64,000 nucleotides of DNA, from positions 1 to 64,000 of the forward strand of contig JANQOZ010000037.1 of assembly GCA_028285525.1 (NCBI GenBank). Direction: 5' to 3'. The stretch comes from Lysobacterales bacterium (GTDB taxonomy: Bacteria; Pseudomonadota; Gammaproteobacteria; Xanthomonadales; SZUA-38). Shown one piece after another: positions 9,193-17,877 of the stretch (position 1 is its first letter; every line of letters begins with the position of its first letter). The position numbers were made by a program, and so were the translations under genes. The notes beneath the pieces are model-generated. The model ran no database searches, was not told the DNA's origin, and was given only the letters and a program-made list of their open reading frames with translations.

Positions 9193-10968
9193 ATGGAAGC
9201 AGAACTCTTAAACGACATCGTCGAATGGGCGGGCGAGGTTGCGTCCATTGGCTACTGGTCCTACGACCCGAAAACCGGGCAGTTCACGTGGTCAGACCAG
9301 GCTGCCAGGCTCCTCGGCTTTACGCCCGGCGTCATGACGCCTTCCAACGAGAGCTTCTTTGAAGTGCTCGCCGCTAACGAACCGGAATCGCCGGGCAGAG
9401 AGTTCGACGACTGCCTCTCGCACGACTCGCCTTTCGTCCTTGAGCGAAACATACAAACCGCGGGATCCGGCGAGCGACGGGTTCGCGTGATTGGCAAAAA
9501 ACGTGCGGCGTCCAGCAACTTGTCCGAGCGGCTCGTGGGCATTGTTCAGGACACCAGCCACGAGCACGCGCGGCAGCAGTCGCTTGGGACAGCGTTGCGC
9601 TGGCTGGAAACCGCGAGTGAGATCGCCTGCCTGGGCTACTGGTACCTCGACGTCACCAAACAGAACCTGGAGTGGTCGGACGAGGTTTTCCGTATCCATG
9701 GCTATGAGCCCGGTGCGTTTATCCCCGAGCTGGACAGAGCCATCGATGCGTACCACCACGAAGACCGCGAGCGAATCACCGAGGCGGTGCAACGTGGACA
9801 GGAAACCGGTGAACCCTGGTCGCTGCACGCCCGTCTTGTGCAGCGCGACGGCAGCATCCGGCAGGTGATGGCTCGCGGTAAACCGCTCTATGAGGGAGGG
9901 CGTCTGGTGGCGCTCTTCGGCGTGCTCCAGGACATCACGGATCAGGAAAAGCGATTGGCTAAAGAGCGCCTGTTCGTGTCGCTGGTTCAGCAAACGCCGG
10001 AGGGGATCTGCATCACCGACACCGACGGCAACTGCGAATGGGCCAACGAAGCGTTCGAGAGAATGACCGGATTTTCCTCGAGCGAAATGCACGGGCAAAA
10101 ACCTGGGCAGCTGCTGCAGGGGCCGGAAACCGATCCTGAGACCGTTGCGCGAATTGCCAAGGCGCTCGAAGCAAGGAAGCCCTATTCGTGTGAAATCCTC
10201 AACTATCGCCGCGACGGCATGCCCTACTGGACGCGGCTCAGCATCTTTCCCCATTTTGACGAACACGGTGAGCTGACCCACTTCATGTCGATTCAGATCG
10301 ACGTGACCGAGCAACGCAAGGCCGAGGAAAAGCTGGCGGAGCAGACGCGATCACTGGAGCTAAGCAATTTTCAGCTCTCCCGGCAGCGTTCATCAGCCGA
10401 GATCATCGCCAGGAAGGATCGGGAAATCCGCGAGGAGCTCGAAACCGCGGTGGCCCAGAGCCGGGAGCTGCAGGACGAGCTGCGGCGCCTGGCGCACTTC
10501 GATGAGCTGACCGGCCTACCCAATCGCCGACACGTCCTCGAGCGCGCTGAAGCGGAGCTGCGGCGGTCGGTGCGCTACGGACGGCCCCTGTCCATCGTGA
10601 TCACCGACATCGATCACTTCAAACAGATTAACGACCGCTACGGTCATCAGGTTGGCGACGACGCAATTCGGCATGTTTCGACCCTGCTGGCGAATTCGCT
10701 GCGCGAGGAGGTCGACATGTGCGGCCGGATCGGTGGCGAGGAGTTTCTGCTGCTGCTGCCGGAATCAGAAGTTACGGCTGCTGCTTTGCTCGCCGAGCGC
10801 CTTCGCAAGCTGATCGAGGAGTCGCCGCTGCGGTGCGGCGCAAACTTCACCTGCAGTTTTGGTGTGGCCGAACGCGACACGCACGAGACGCTCGAGGCGT
10901 TGATCAAGGCCGCCGACAGCAAGCTCTACGAAGCGAAGAACGGCGGACGAAACTGCGTCCACTTCTAG
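9193..10968 (+). CDS. Diguanylate cyclase with three PAS domains
   Basis: A soluble 591-residue protein predicted to make cyclic di-GMP. Three PAS domains cover about residues 10-125, 135-250 and 265-380. A coiled linker (about 380-430) leads to the GGDEF domain (about 435-591). The active site is G514-G515-E516-E517-F518 within CGRIGGEEFLLL, and DITDQ/DVTEQ marks the ends of PAS2 and PAS3. There is no canonical RxxD inhibitory site five residues before GGEEF: the arginine position is Glu and only the Asp is kept. PAS3 has a LOV-like segment, G301-Q-K-P304-G, followed by LLQGPETD, but the photoactive cysteine position is proline. No transmembrane segment is visible. The start has only a weak Shine-Dalgarno. 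Confidence 0.9.
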   Translation: MEAELLNDIVEWAGEVASIGYWSYDPKTGQFTWSDQAARLLGFTPGVMTPSNESFFEVLAANEPESPGREFDDCLSHDSPFVLERNIQTAGSGERRVRVIGKKRAASSNLSERLVGIVQDTSHEHARQQSLGTALRWLETASEIACLGYWYLDVTKQNLEWSDEVFRIHGYEPGAFIPELDRAIDAYHHEDRERITEAVQRGQETGEPWSLHARLVQRDGSIRQVMARGKPLYEGGRLVALFGVLQDITDQEKRLAKERLFVSLVQQTPEGICITDTDGNCEWANEAFERMTGFSSSEMHGQKPGQLLQGPETDPETVARIAKALEARKPYSCEILNYRRDGMPYWTRLSIFPHFDEHGELTHFMSIQIDVTEQRKAEEKLAEQTRSLELSNFQLSRQRSSAEIIARKDREIREELETAVAQSRELQDELRRLAHFDELTGLPNRRHVLERAEAELRRSVRYGRPLSIVITDIDHFKQINDRYGHQVGDDAIRHVSTLLANSLREEVDMCGRIGGEEFLLLLPESEVTAAALLAERLRKLIEESPLRCGANFTCSFGVAERDTHETLEALIKAADSKLYEAKNGGRNCVHF

Positions 10969-10986
10969 TGTCCAGCAGGACACTAG
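10965..10986. terminator. Bidirectional hairpin overlapping both stop codons
   Basis: CTAGTGTCC and GGACACTAG form a perfect 9-bp stem around an AGCA tetraloop. The left arm contains the TAG stop of the GGDEF gene (10966-10968). The right arm contains the TAG stop of the minus-strand OprM-like gene (10985-10983). The two convergent genes share the structure. There is no long T-tract on either side, so intrinsic termination is likely but not certain. Confidence 0.55.
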
Positions 10987-12371
10987 GTCCCCCAGCCGCC
11001 CCCCAGCGACTTGTAGAGCGCGATCAGCGCCACCACCGCCGCGGTCTCACTGACGGCGAGCTGATCTTCCGACTCGAGCACCCGGCGCTCTGCATCCAGC
11101 ACCTGCAGGAAGTTATCCACGCCGGCGCGATAGCGTCGCCGCGCCAGGTCGGCGGCCCGTACGTTGGCCGCCGCGGCGTCTTTTAGAGCGGCCATGCGCA
11201 GCAGCTCACTCTGAAAACTGACCAGCGCTGACTCGGTTTCGGCCAGGGCGTTGAGCCAGGTTTGCTCAAGCGTGTTGACGGCCGCCAGGGCGCGACCGTC
11301 AGCGGCGCTGATGCGCGCACGCACCCGGGTGAGGTCCAACACCGGCCAGCTAAAGGCCGGACCGATGCTGTAGCTGCGGGTGTCGCTGTCGGACAGGTCG
11401 CCCACGGAAAACGCCTGGCGCCCCAAACTGCCCAGCAGATCGAAGCGCGGATAGAGTTCGGCGGTAGCGACGCCAATCCGGTATGTGGCTGCGGCAAGCT
11501 GTCGCTCCGCTAAACGCACGTCGGGCCGCCGCCGCAGCAGGTCGCTTGGCGCGCCAACGGCGATGTTGACGGGGATCTCCGGCAGACGACCGTTAGGCGT
11601 GACCTGCTCGGCAATCTGTGTCGGCGTCTGCCGGGTCAACACGCCGAGCCTGTAGCGCTGGCCCTGGACGCTAGCGTAGAGCGACGGGATCAGTGCCTGG
11701 GTCGCGAGGAGCTGCGCTTCGGCGCGCGCAACGTCGAGGTCTGTGCCCCTGCCGCCATCCCGCAGAGTCCGCGTGAGATCCAGCGTCGTGCGCTGATTCG
11801 CCGCGTTGCGTCGCGCCACCTCAAGGCGGCGCTGAGTGCCACGCATTTCGGCAAAGGCCAGACCCACCTCCGCCGCAATCGCCACCTGCGCGTCCTCCAG
11901 GCTGGCTTCGGCGGCTTCGACCTCCGCGGCGGCCGCGGCGGTGGCGCTCCTGACCCGGCCGAAAAAGTCGAGCTCCCAGGTTGTGTCGATGCTCAGGCGG
12001 AAGACCTCGTTGGCGTCGACGCTAAAACCGGGAAATACCTGCCCCTGCCGCTGCCGTGTGGCGTTGCCGGCGGCACTGCCCACCGGCAGCCTGACCCTGG
12101 CGGTCTCTGCATAGGTGGCCCGGGCTACCTGCAGGTTGGCGCGGGCTATTTCGACGGTGTTATTGACCTCCAGCGCCTGATTCACCAGCGCCAGGAGCTC
12201 GGGTTCACCAAGCGTGACCCACCACCGCTCCATAACCTCACCGGTGCTGAGCGGCTGCTCAAGCGGCCGGTGAAAGGCCGCGTCCTGCGCCAGCTCGGGC
12301 GACTGATAGTCAGGCCCCACGGTGCAGGCTGCCATCAACAGCGTCGAGGCGATTGCGAGCGGCCGACTCAC
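10983..12371 (-). CDS. NodT/OprM-family outer-membrane efflux lipoprotein
   Basis: The outer-membrane channel of a tripartite RND pump, 462 residues. The N-terminus MSRPLAIASTLLMAAC is a lipoprotein signal peptide with lipobox LMAAC. Next comes TVGPDYQSPE, the classical start of mature OprM-type proteins. Two OEP repeats follow (about 60-250 and 260-460), with the long helices of the periplasmic barrel and the RRRPDVRLAERQLAAA and RYRAGVDNFLQVLDAER motifs. Its start overlaps the stop of the permease gene by four bases (ATGA), so it is the last gene of the adaptor-permease-channel operon. Confidence 0.95.
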   Translation of the reverse strand: MSRPLAIASTLLMAACTVGPDYQSPELAQDAAFHRPLEQPLSTGEVMERWWVTLGEPELLALVNQALEVNNTVEIARANLQVARATYAETARVRLPVGSAAGNATRQRQGQVFPGFSVDANEVFRLSIDTTWELDFFGRVRSATAAAAAEVEAAEASLEDAQVAIAAEVGLAFAEMRGTQRRLEVARRNAANQRTTLDLTRTLRDGGRGTDLDVARAEAQLLATQALIPSLYASVQGQRYRLGVLTRQTPTQIAEQVTPNGRLPEIPVNIAVGAPSDLLRRRPDVRLAERQLAAATYRIGVATAELYPRFDLLGSLGRQAFSVGDLSDSDTRSYSIGPAFSWPVLDLTRVRARISAADGRALAAVNTLEQTWLNALAETESALVSFQSELLRMAALKDAAAANVRAADLARRRYRAGVDNFLQVLDAERRVLESEDQLAVSETAAVVALIALYKSLGGGWGT

Positions 12372-15300
12372 GACGCTTCTCCCACCGGTGCACTCGGTGC
12401 GCTCTCTTTGGGCCCGCGCACCCAGCGGCGAATCACCACGTAAAACACCGGCGTCAAAAACAGTCCGACCAGCGTGACGCCCAGCATGCCGCTGAAGACC
12501 GCGGTGCCCAGAACCTGGCGCATCTCGGCACCCGGCCCGCTGGCGATCACCAGGGGCACAACGCCGAGGATGAACGCAAACGAGGTCATGAGGATCGGTC
12601 GCAGGCGGAGCTGGGCCGCGTTGGTGGCGGCATCATAAATACTCTTGCCGAGACTCTCCTGCTGCTTGGCAAACTCGACAATCAAAATGGCGTTTTTGCT
12701 GGCCAGACCGATCAAAACAATGAACCCGATCTGGGTCAGGATGTTGTTGTCCATTCCTCGAAGGGCGATGCCCAACAGCGCAAACAGGATGCAGAGCGGC
12801 ACGATCAGCAGGATGGCCAGCGGCAGCGACCAGCTCTCGTACTGCGCCGTGAGCAGCAGAAAGACGAAGAGCACGCTCAGCGGAAACACGAGAAGGCCGG
12901 CGCTGCCGCCGGAGCGCTGCTGGTACGCAAGCTCGGTCCACTCGTAGCTCATGCCGGCCGGCAGGCTTGCTTCAGCCAGGTTCTCCATCGCGGTCAGCGT
13001 TTGACCGCTCGAAACGCCGGGCGGCGTGGCGCCCTGGACTTCGGTGGCGGGGTAAAGGTTGAAACGCACCACCCGGTCAGCTCCCGTGGTGGTCCGCAGG
13101 CTCGCCACCGATCCGAGCGGCACCATGGCGCCGTCATTGTTCCGCGCGCGCAGGGTCAGGATGTCGCGCGGGTCGATACGGAAAGGGCCGTCGGCCTGGG
13201 CGGTCACCCGGTAAGCGCGCCCAAACAGATTGAAGTCGTTGACGTAGGCTGAACCCAGGAAAATCTGTAGCGTGTCAAAGACGTTTTCCACTGGCAGGTC
13301 CAGCATCTCAGCCTTGGTTCGATCGATGTCGAGAAAGTACTGGGGCGAGGCGGTGCTGAATGTCGTGAAGACCTGCGTGGCCTCAGGCAGCTGATTCGCC
13401 TGGCCGATCAGCTGCCAGCTCGCACCCTCCAGCGTCTTCAGGCCGCGGCCGCTTCGGTCCTGCACCATCATCTTGAAGCCGCCGCCGTTGCCCAGGCCGC
13501 TGACCGCGGGCGGTGCAATCACAAACACCTGGGCTTCCTGAATCGACCCCAGGCGGCCCCAGAGCTGGCCGATAATCGCGTTGGCCGACTCTTCGGGTCC
13601 GCGCTCCTCAAACGGCTCGAGTGTGACAAACATCGCGCCCGCGTTGGAGGCGTTGGCGAAGGTCGCGCCGGAAAAGCCGGCGAACGCGACAACCGGGCCG
13701 GTGCCGGGTGTCTCGTTAATTATGCCGATGGCCTTTTGAATCACCGCATCGGTTCGCGCCAGCGAAGCGCCTTTGGGGAGTTCCACGGCGACGATCACAT
13801 AGCCACGGTCCTGCTCCGGAATGAAGCCAGTGGGTACCCGCTGCAGCGCCAGCACGGTCAGCCCGATCATCACCACAAACAGCACCAGCGAGATGGCCGG
13901 GCGACGGCTGAAGCGGCAGACCGCGTCGCCATAGCCGTTGGCGAGCCGGGTAAAACCGCGGTTGAACAGCCGGAAGAACCCGCCAAGAACCCGCTCCCAC
14001 AGGCGGCCGAAGGCGCTGTTGTCCGAGCCTTTCGGTCGCATCAGGATGGCCGCCAGCGCCGGACTGAGGGTCAAGGAATTCAGCGCGGAGATGATCGTGG
14101 CGGAGGCGATGGTCAGCGCAAACTGGCGAAAGAACTGCCCCGAAATGCCACCCAGGAAAGCGGCCGGGATAAAGACGGCGCTGAGCACCAGCGCAATCGA
14201 CACCAGCGCGCCGCCCACTTCCGTCATGGTGATCCTTGCCGCGTCGCGCGGGGACTCGCCTTCCTCCATGTTTCGCTCGACGTTTTCGACCACCACAATG
14301 GCGTCGTCAACGACAATCCCGATGGCGAGCACCAGCCCGAAGAGCGACAGGTTGTTGAGAGAAAAACCAAAGCCCGCCATCACGGCGAAGGTGCCGATCA
14401 GCGAGACGGGGATAGCGGCGATCGGGATCAGCGCGGCGCGCCAGTCCTGCAGGAAGACGATGATCACAAGAATGACCAGCAGCACCGCCTCGATAATGGT
14501 GTGGTAGACGGCGGAGACCGACTCGGCGACAAACTCCGTCGGGTTGTAAACGACGCGGTAGTCCAGGCCGGCCGGAAAGTCGTTTTCCAGCCTCGCCATG
14601 GTGGTCTGGATTTCTTCAGCGGTCTGCAGCGCGTTGCTGCCGGGCCGTTGAAAAATGGCGATGGCGACCGCCGGATCGCCGTTGAGGTAACTGTTGGTCA
14701 CGTAGTCGCGCGCGCCGAGCTCAACCCTCGCCACGTCGCCCACCCGAACCAGCCGGCCGTCATCGCCGGCCGCCACGATCACCTCACGAAACTCCTGAGC
14801 TTCGGTGAAGCGGCCCTGGGTGTTGACCGTGTACTGAAACGCGCGGTCAGCGTCCAGCGGCGGCTGGGCCAGGCTGCCGCCGGCCACCTGCACGTTTTGG
14901 CTGCGCAGTGCCGCAACCACGTCGCTGGCGGTCAGATTACGCTGGGCCAGCCGATCCGGGTCCAGCCACACGCGCATGCTGTACTCACGCGCGCCGAACA
15001 CCGTGATGCTTCCGACCCCGTCGATCCGCGCGAGCACGTCCCGCACCTGGAGAAGGGCATAGTTGGAGATATACAGCTGATCATAGGTGTCGTCCGGTGA
15101 CAGCAGGTGGACCACCATCATCAGATCCGGTGAGCTTTTCTGGGTCACAACCCCCAGGCGGCGCACCTCTTCGGGAAGTCGAGGCTCAGCGCTGGCCACG
15201 CGGTTTTGCACCAACACCTGGGCGGTATCCAGGTCGGTGCCCAGCGCGAAGGTTACGGTGAGCTGCATCACGCCGTCCGAGGTCGAGCTGGACTGCATGT

Positions 15301-15535
15301 AGAGCATGCCCTCCACGCCGTTGACCTCCTGCTCAATCGGCGTGGCCACCGTATCAGCGATGATCTCGGGCGTGGCGCCCGGATAGACGGCCCGCACCAC
15401 AATCGTTGGCGGCGCCACCTCCGGATACTGGGCGACCGGCAGGCCGCCGTACGCGATCAGGCCGAGAAGGATGATGAAGATCGACAGCACCGCGGCGAAC
15501 CGCGGGCGGTCAATCGAGAAGTGGCCGAGATTCAT
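12368..15535 (-). CDS. HAE1-family multidrug RND efflux permease (AcrB-like)
   Basis: The 1055-residue inner-membrane pump starts MNLGHFSIDRPRFAAVLSIF, as in AcrB/MexF. It contains GLPVAQYPEVAPPTIVVRAVYPGA, the HAE1 N-terminal signature. The TM4 proton-relay segment is GLVLAIGIVVDDAIVVVENVERNM, with the Asp-Asp pair. Further features are PRGASLART-like docking-domain sequence around EQDRGYVIVAVELPKGAS and a C-terminal TM block with IGLASKNAILIVEFAK. It overlaps the adaptor and the outer-membrane gene by four bases each, so the three are translationally coupled. The closest functional analogy is MexEF-OprN or AcrAB-TolC. The substrate range is unknown. Confidence 0.95.
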   Translation of the reverse strand: MNLGHFSIDRPRFAAVLSIFIILLGLIAYGGLPVAQYPEVAPPTIVVRAVYPGATPEIIADTVATPIEQEVNGVEGMLYMQSSSTSDGVMQLTVTFALGTDLDTAQVLVQNRVASAEPRLPEEVRRLGVVTQKSSPDLMMVVHLLSPDDTYDQLYISNYALLQVRDVLARIDGVGSITVFGAREYSMRVWLDPDRLAQRNLTASDVVAALRSQNVQVAGGSLAQPPLDADRAFQYTVNTQGRFTEAQEFREVIVAAGDDGRLVRVGDVARVELGARDYVTNSYLNGDPAVAIAIFQRPGSNALQTAEEIQTTMARLENDFPAGLDYRVVYNPTEFVAESVSAVYHTIIEAVLLVILVIIVFLQDWRAALIPIAAIPVSLIGTFAVMAGFGFSLNNLSLFGLVLAIGIVVDDAIVVVENVERNMEEGESPRDAARITMTEVGGALVSIALVLSAVFIPAAFLGGISGQFFRQFALTIASATIISALNSLTLSPALAAILMRPKGSDNSAFGRLWERVLGGFFRLFNRGFTRLANGYGDAVCRFSRRPAISLVLFVVMIGLTVLALQRVPTGFIPEQDRGYVIVAVELPKGASLARTDAVIQKAIGIINETPGTGPVVAFAGFSGATFANASNAGAMFVTLEPFEERGPEESANAIIGQLWGRLGSIQEAQVFVIAPPAVSGLGNGGGFKMMVQDRSGRGLKTLEGASWQLIGQANQLPEATQVFTTFSTASPQYFLDIDRTKAEMLDLPVENVFDTLQIFLGSAYVNDFNLFGRAYRVTAQADGPFRIDPRDILTLRARNNDGAMVPLGSVASLRTTTGADRVVRFNLYPATEVQGATPPGVSSGQTLTAMENLAEASLPAGMSYEWTELAYQQRSGGSAGLLVFPLSVLFVFLLLTAQYESWSLPLAILLIVPLCILFALLGIALRGMDNNILTQIGFIVLIGLASKNAILIVEFAKQQESLGKSIYDAATNAAQLRLRPILMTSFAFILGVVPLVIASGPGAEMRQVLGTAVFSGMLGVTLVGLFLTPVFYVVIRRWVRGPKESAPSAPVGEAS

Positions 15536-16722
15536 GGGCCCTGCTGATCGTTGGCGGTGCTGGGCGCAACCACCATTCCCGGCCGAACGCGCTGAAGACC
15601 GGTCAGGATAAAGCGCGTCTCGGCCGTCAGCCCCGCTTCGACAACCCGCAGGCCGTCTTCCGTGAGGCGCCCGGGCGTGATCACCTGCTGACTGACCTTG
15701 TTCTCGCCGTCGACGATGTAGACGAACTGCCTCGATTGATCGGTGCCGATCGCGGTGTCGGGAATGAGCAGTGCCGGGTACGGGCCCTTACCCTGAAGCT
15801 GAACCTTCGCGAACAGACCGGGGATCAGAATCCCGTCGGGGTTCGGGAAAATGCCGCGACCTTCGATGGTACCGGTGGACGGGTCCACCACGTTGTCCAC
15901 GAAGTCCATCGCTCCGACATGCACAAAACCGTCTTCGTCCGAGACCTTCAGCCGCAGCGGATTGGGCGCCACCCGCGAGCTTGGCCGGTCGCCGGACTGG
16001 GCAAGCCGCTGATACTTGAGGTAGGCGTCTTCCGCCGCCGTGAAGTAGGCATAGACCGGATCGCGGCTGACGATGGTGGTCAGCAGCGTGGCGTTTGACT
16101 GGCCGCCGCTGATGAGGTTGCCGCGAGTGACCAGCGCCCGGCTGGTGCGACCGCTGATCGGGGCCTTGATGCGCGTGAACTCCAGATCCAGGCGGGTCTG
16201 CGTCAGGGCCGCCTCTGCCGCTTTGACCGCCGATCGGGCGGACTGCACGTTCTGTGTCCTGGCGTCGAACTCCTCCTCGGAGATCGCCCGTGAGTTGAAC
16301 AGGTCCTGGGCGCGCTCCAGGTCGTTGTCAGCAAGCTGCGCGCTGACCTGCGCCTGGTTCAGCACCGCCTCAGCCTGCGCTACGGCAGCCTCAAAGGGGC
16401 GGGGGTCAACGACAAAAAGCAGCTGGCCCTGCTCGACGGTCTCTCCGTCGGTGAAGTCCACCGATTCGAGATAGCCGCTGACCCGGGCTCGCACCTCTAC
16501 GGCTTCCACCGCGGCAATACGGGCCGTGAACTCGTCCCAGTCGGTAATGTCGCGCTGCTCGGGCGTGGTGACGGTGACCTGAGGTGGCGGTGGTGCCTGC
16601 CCGCCGCCGGGCGGCTGTGAGTTGCATGCGGATAGAACAATCGCGGCAAGGACCACTGTCAGTGCCGTCAAACGCGGTGCAAGCGCGCGCCTGGGGGCGG
16701 CTTGCCGAAAAGCTGGTTTCAT
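15532..16722 (-). CDS. AcrA/MexE-like periplasmic adaptor lipoprotein
   Basis: First gene of the tripartite efflux operon, 396 residues. The lipobox cysteine lies in VLSACNSQPPG near residue 33. After a proline- and glycine-rich linker come VTVTTPEQRDITDWDEFTARIAAVEAVEVRARVSGYLESVDF (first lipoyl half), an alpha-hairpin with AEAVLNQAQVSAQLADNDLERAQDLF, the second lipoyl half FTRIKAPISGRTSRALVTRGNLI, and a barrel domain. It ends with GLQRVRPGMVVAP as in AcrA relatives. The gene is divergent from the AP2-domain gene across about 300 bases. Confidence 0.94.
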   Translation of the reverse strand: MKPAFRQAAPRRALAPRLTALTVVLAAIVLSACNSQPPGGGQAPPPPQVTVTTPEQRDITDWDEFTARIAAVEAVEVRARVSGYLESVDFTDGETVEQGQLLFVVDPRPFEAAVAQAEAVLNQAQVSAQLADNDLERAQDLFNSRAISEEEFDARTQNVQSARSAVKAAEAALTQTRLDLEFTRIKAPISGRTSRALVTRGNLISGGQSNATLLTTIVSRDPVYAYFTAAEDAYLKYQRLAQSGDRPSSRVAPNPLRLKVSDEDGFVHVGAMDFVDNVVDPSTGTIEGRGIFPNPDGILIPGLFAKVQLQGKGPYPALLIPDTAIGTDQSRQFVYIVDGENKVSQQVITPGRLTEDGLRVVEAGLTAETRFILTGLQRVRPGMVVAPSTANDQQGP

Positions 16723-17028
16723 AGGTGACAGCCCGGCTGGGTTTTTGGCTCTCGCAGAGCCCTGCTAGGGAAGCCCGAGCATAACATTCAATCATCGTTT
16801 TGGTGTGACAAAAGGCCCGACGGGTTACCGCATCGGGTGTGGCTCAGACCGGTGCCCGCGAATGGTGCAAACAGCACCACTGTGGGTCGCAATTTGGGCT
16901 GACAGTTGGTCCAGGAAATCCGGTTCCTGGCGCAACTGGTTGATCCGGTTCAGATTCCCTTGGTCGTTCAAAAATGGCACGCAACTTGATTAAACAACCG
17001 TTGAAATTTGACGACGGAGGATCAGCCC
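16723..17028. promoter_or_regulatory. Divergent efflux/AP2 intergenic region with hairpins and direct repeats
   Basis: These 306 bases hold no gene. Visible elements are GGTGC-AAACA-GCACC (16864-16878), CCAGGAA-N6-TTCCTGG (16911-16930), and a 9-bp direct repeat ATCCGGTTC at 16918-16926 and 16943-16951. The repeat copies are 25 bases apart start to start, and the first overlaps the second inverted repeat. The region must contain promoters for the efflux operon (minus) and the AP2 gene (plus). I see no convincing -35/-10 pair. The repeats are candidate operator sites. Confidence 0.35.
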
Positions 17029-17559
17029 ATGCCAACCGAAGATGAAGCCATGTACGGCATCTCGCGCATCGACTCAGCCAAGGAGCGTGCCCACGCCTGG
17101 CGCGTCAGCCTGCGCCGCAACGGCAAGAGGCTGGTCAAGAACTTCACCGATCGGCATTACGGCGGCAAGAAAAAGGCGCTGCTGGCTGCGCAGCACTATC
17201 GGGACGATCTGCTCCGGCAGCACCCGCCGATGTCGCGCAAGACGTTTGCCAAAATCTTGCGGTCAAACAACCTGACCGGCGTCAGCGGCGTCTATCGCTA
17301 CGCCAAGCGCTACCGGCTGAAAGACGGTACACAGAAAGAGTCGTGGTACTGGGAGGCCAACTGGCCGACATCACCCGGCGTCAGCGCCAAAGCCACGTTT
17401 TCTGTCAATCGATACGGCGAAGACATCGCCCGGCTGATGGCGCTGCAGGCGAGAGAGAAAGGCCTGGCGGGTGTCGAAGGCGTGTTCTGGGCTTCCGCTC
17501 GAGGAGAGATGCCGTCGACCGGGGCCGCTGGACACGACGACGACCGCCGAGTCGCCTAG
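17029..17559 (+). CDS. Small AP2/ERF-type DNA-binding domain protein
   Basis: A 176-residue basic protein with two related segments. Residues about 9-60 (YGISRIDSAKERAHAWRVSL and KNFTDRHYGGKKKALLAAQHYRDDLL) match an AP2-like three-strand/one-helix unit. Residues about 80-150 (TGVSGVYRYAKRYRLKDG, WYWEANWPTSPGV, KATFSVNRYGEDIARLMALQARE) look like a second copy. Bacterial AP2 domains are known mainly from homing endonucleases, phages and small stand-alone proteins; this one has no HNH nuclease part. I chose the ATG at 17029 because GGAGG sits eight bases upstream; a TTG at 17008 extends the frame by seven residues. A transcriptional or nucleoid role is inferred. Confidence 0.65.
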   Translation: MPTEDEAMYGISRIDSAKERAHAWRVSLRRNGKRLVKNFTDRHYGGKKKALLAAQHYRDDLLRQHPPMSRKTFAKILRSNNLTGVSGVYRYAKRYRLKDGTQKESWYWEANWPTSPGVSAKATFSVNRYGEDIARLMALQAREKGLAGVEGVFWASARGEMPSTGAAGHDDDRRVA

Positions 17560-17646
17560 GCCGGCAAAAACTTGCCCCAGCGCGAGGCAGGCAGTCGCCA
17601 CGGGCTGCCGCCTCGAAGCGTTTGCTGACCGCGAGAGCAGGGTGAC

Positions 17647-17701
17647 TGCCGATCAGCCGCGTGGGATTCGAGTGGCCCACACACTCCCAGGCTGATCGGC
17701 A
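17647..17701. repeat. Long nested inverted repeat (possible structured RNA or terminator)
   Basis: TGCCGATCAGCC (17647-17658) pairs perfectly with GGCTGATCGGCA (17690-17701). Inside, GTGGG (17660-17664) pairs with CCCAC (17676-17680), giving a nested stem. It lies in the 318-base non-coding stretch 17560-17877 between the AP2 gene and bkd E1alpha, where I see no other feature. A run of mixed T and C follows on the plus strand, so it could end transcription of the AP2 gene. The sequence ATTCGAGTGGCCCAC recalls a tRNA T-arm on the other strand, but no full tRNA can be folded. Function unknown. Confidence 0.5.
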
Positions 17702-17877
17702 GGATCTCTGTTTCCCCTGATCCCTTTTCCGTTCACCCAAAATTAAGTCTTTGAAACGCCAGCAGGCAGCCGGTCCGGCCTGTTTCCCGGCATCGCCAAA
17801 GGGCGTCCCCAGAGGTTGCCTATTGCGCGTGGGTAGTCGAAAATTCACATCCTTTCGTCTCAGTTTGCGCAACGTTC

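Noticed and set aside
13736..15100. Plus-strand open frame of 454 codons opposite the AcrB-like permease
   Set aside because: It is antisense to an intact RND permease and has no family similarity.
17647..17701. Candidate tRNA on the minus strand
   Set aside because: ACTCGAATCCCAC resembles a T-arm, but there is no acceptor, D-arm or anticodon arm. The loop between the 5-bp stems is 11 nt rather than 7.
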